13,346 nt of DNA from the NCBI GenBank assembly GCA_024511395.1, contig JANELJ010000019.1, positions 1 through 13,346 of the forward strand, in the 5' to 3' direction. This document shows positions 13,310-13,346 of this stretch, piece after piece. The stretch is from Gammaproteobacteria bacterium. Lineage in GTDB: Bacteria > Pseudomonadota > Gammaproteobacteria > GRL18. Within the stretch, counting starts at the first letter, position 1; each line of letters starts with the position of its first letter. The position numbers and the translations under genes were made by a program. The notes below the pieces were generated by a model that did not search any database, was not told the origin of the DNA, and worked only from the letters and a program-made list of their open reading frames with translations.

Positions 13310-13346
13310 ATAATCAGGCCTCTGGTCGGCAATACAAAATATTAAT

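Noticed and set aside
13310..13346. Terminator after ychF
   Set aside because: The 37 remaining bases show no stem with a following T-run; any terminator lies beyond the window.

Overview
The window is a stretch of conserved chromosome from a gammaproteobacterium. From upstream of hemA onward, the order is hemA (facing left) then a TPR lipoprotein, lolB, ispE, tRNA-Gln, prs, long-form rplY, pth and ychF (all facing right). I recall this as the Pseudomonas-type arrangement. I cannot name a genus. The base composition is moderately AT-leaning, more so between genes.

Left part (1-2005): a molybdenum cofactor block. moaC and an unrecognised ORF downstream of it point left; moaD and moaE point right from a shared AT-rich divergent region. 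The left edge is a 17-copy tandem array of the heptamer CGCTGAA, and the unrecognised ORF runs into it without meeting a stop. Middle part (2006-5347): prmC, prfA and hemA read leftward as hemA-prfA-prmC, the classical pairing of the first committed step of tetrapyrrole synthesis with release factor 1 and the enzyme that methylates it. moaE and prmC converge with a 21-bp spacer that carries a short version of the same heptamer repeat.

A 373-bp gene-free stretch (5348-5720) separates hemA from the rightward genes. It contains four imperfect 15-bp tandem units, an overlapping long hairpin and a likely extended -10 promoter. The right part (5721-13309) encodes a TPR lipoprotein, the outer-membrane lipoprotein receptor LolB, the isoprenoid enzyme IspE, tRNA-Gln(UUG), PRPP synthetase, ribosomal protein L25, peptidyl-tRNA hydrolase and the YchF ATPase. 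Between these genes lie several non-coding elements: a MITE-like composite inverted repeat after ispE, two good sigma-70-type promoters before tRNA-Gln, two copies of a 33-bp palindromic repeat (before rplY and before ychF), and a likely terminator between rplY and pth.

The proteins are almost all housekeeping, and I see no new multigene system. The least ordinary signals are the heptamer array fused to an open reading frame, the 15-bp iteron-like array upstream of hemA, and the composite inverted repeat after ispE.
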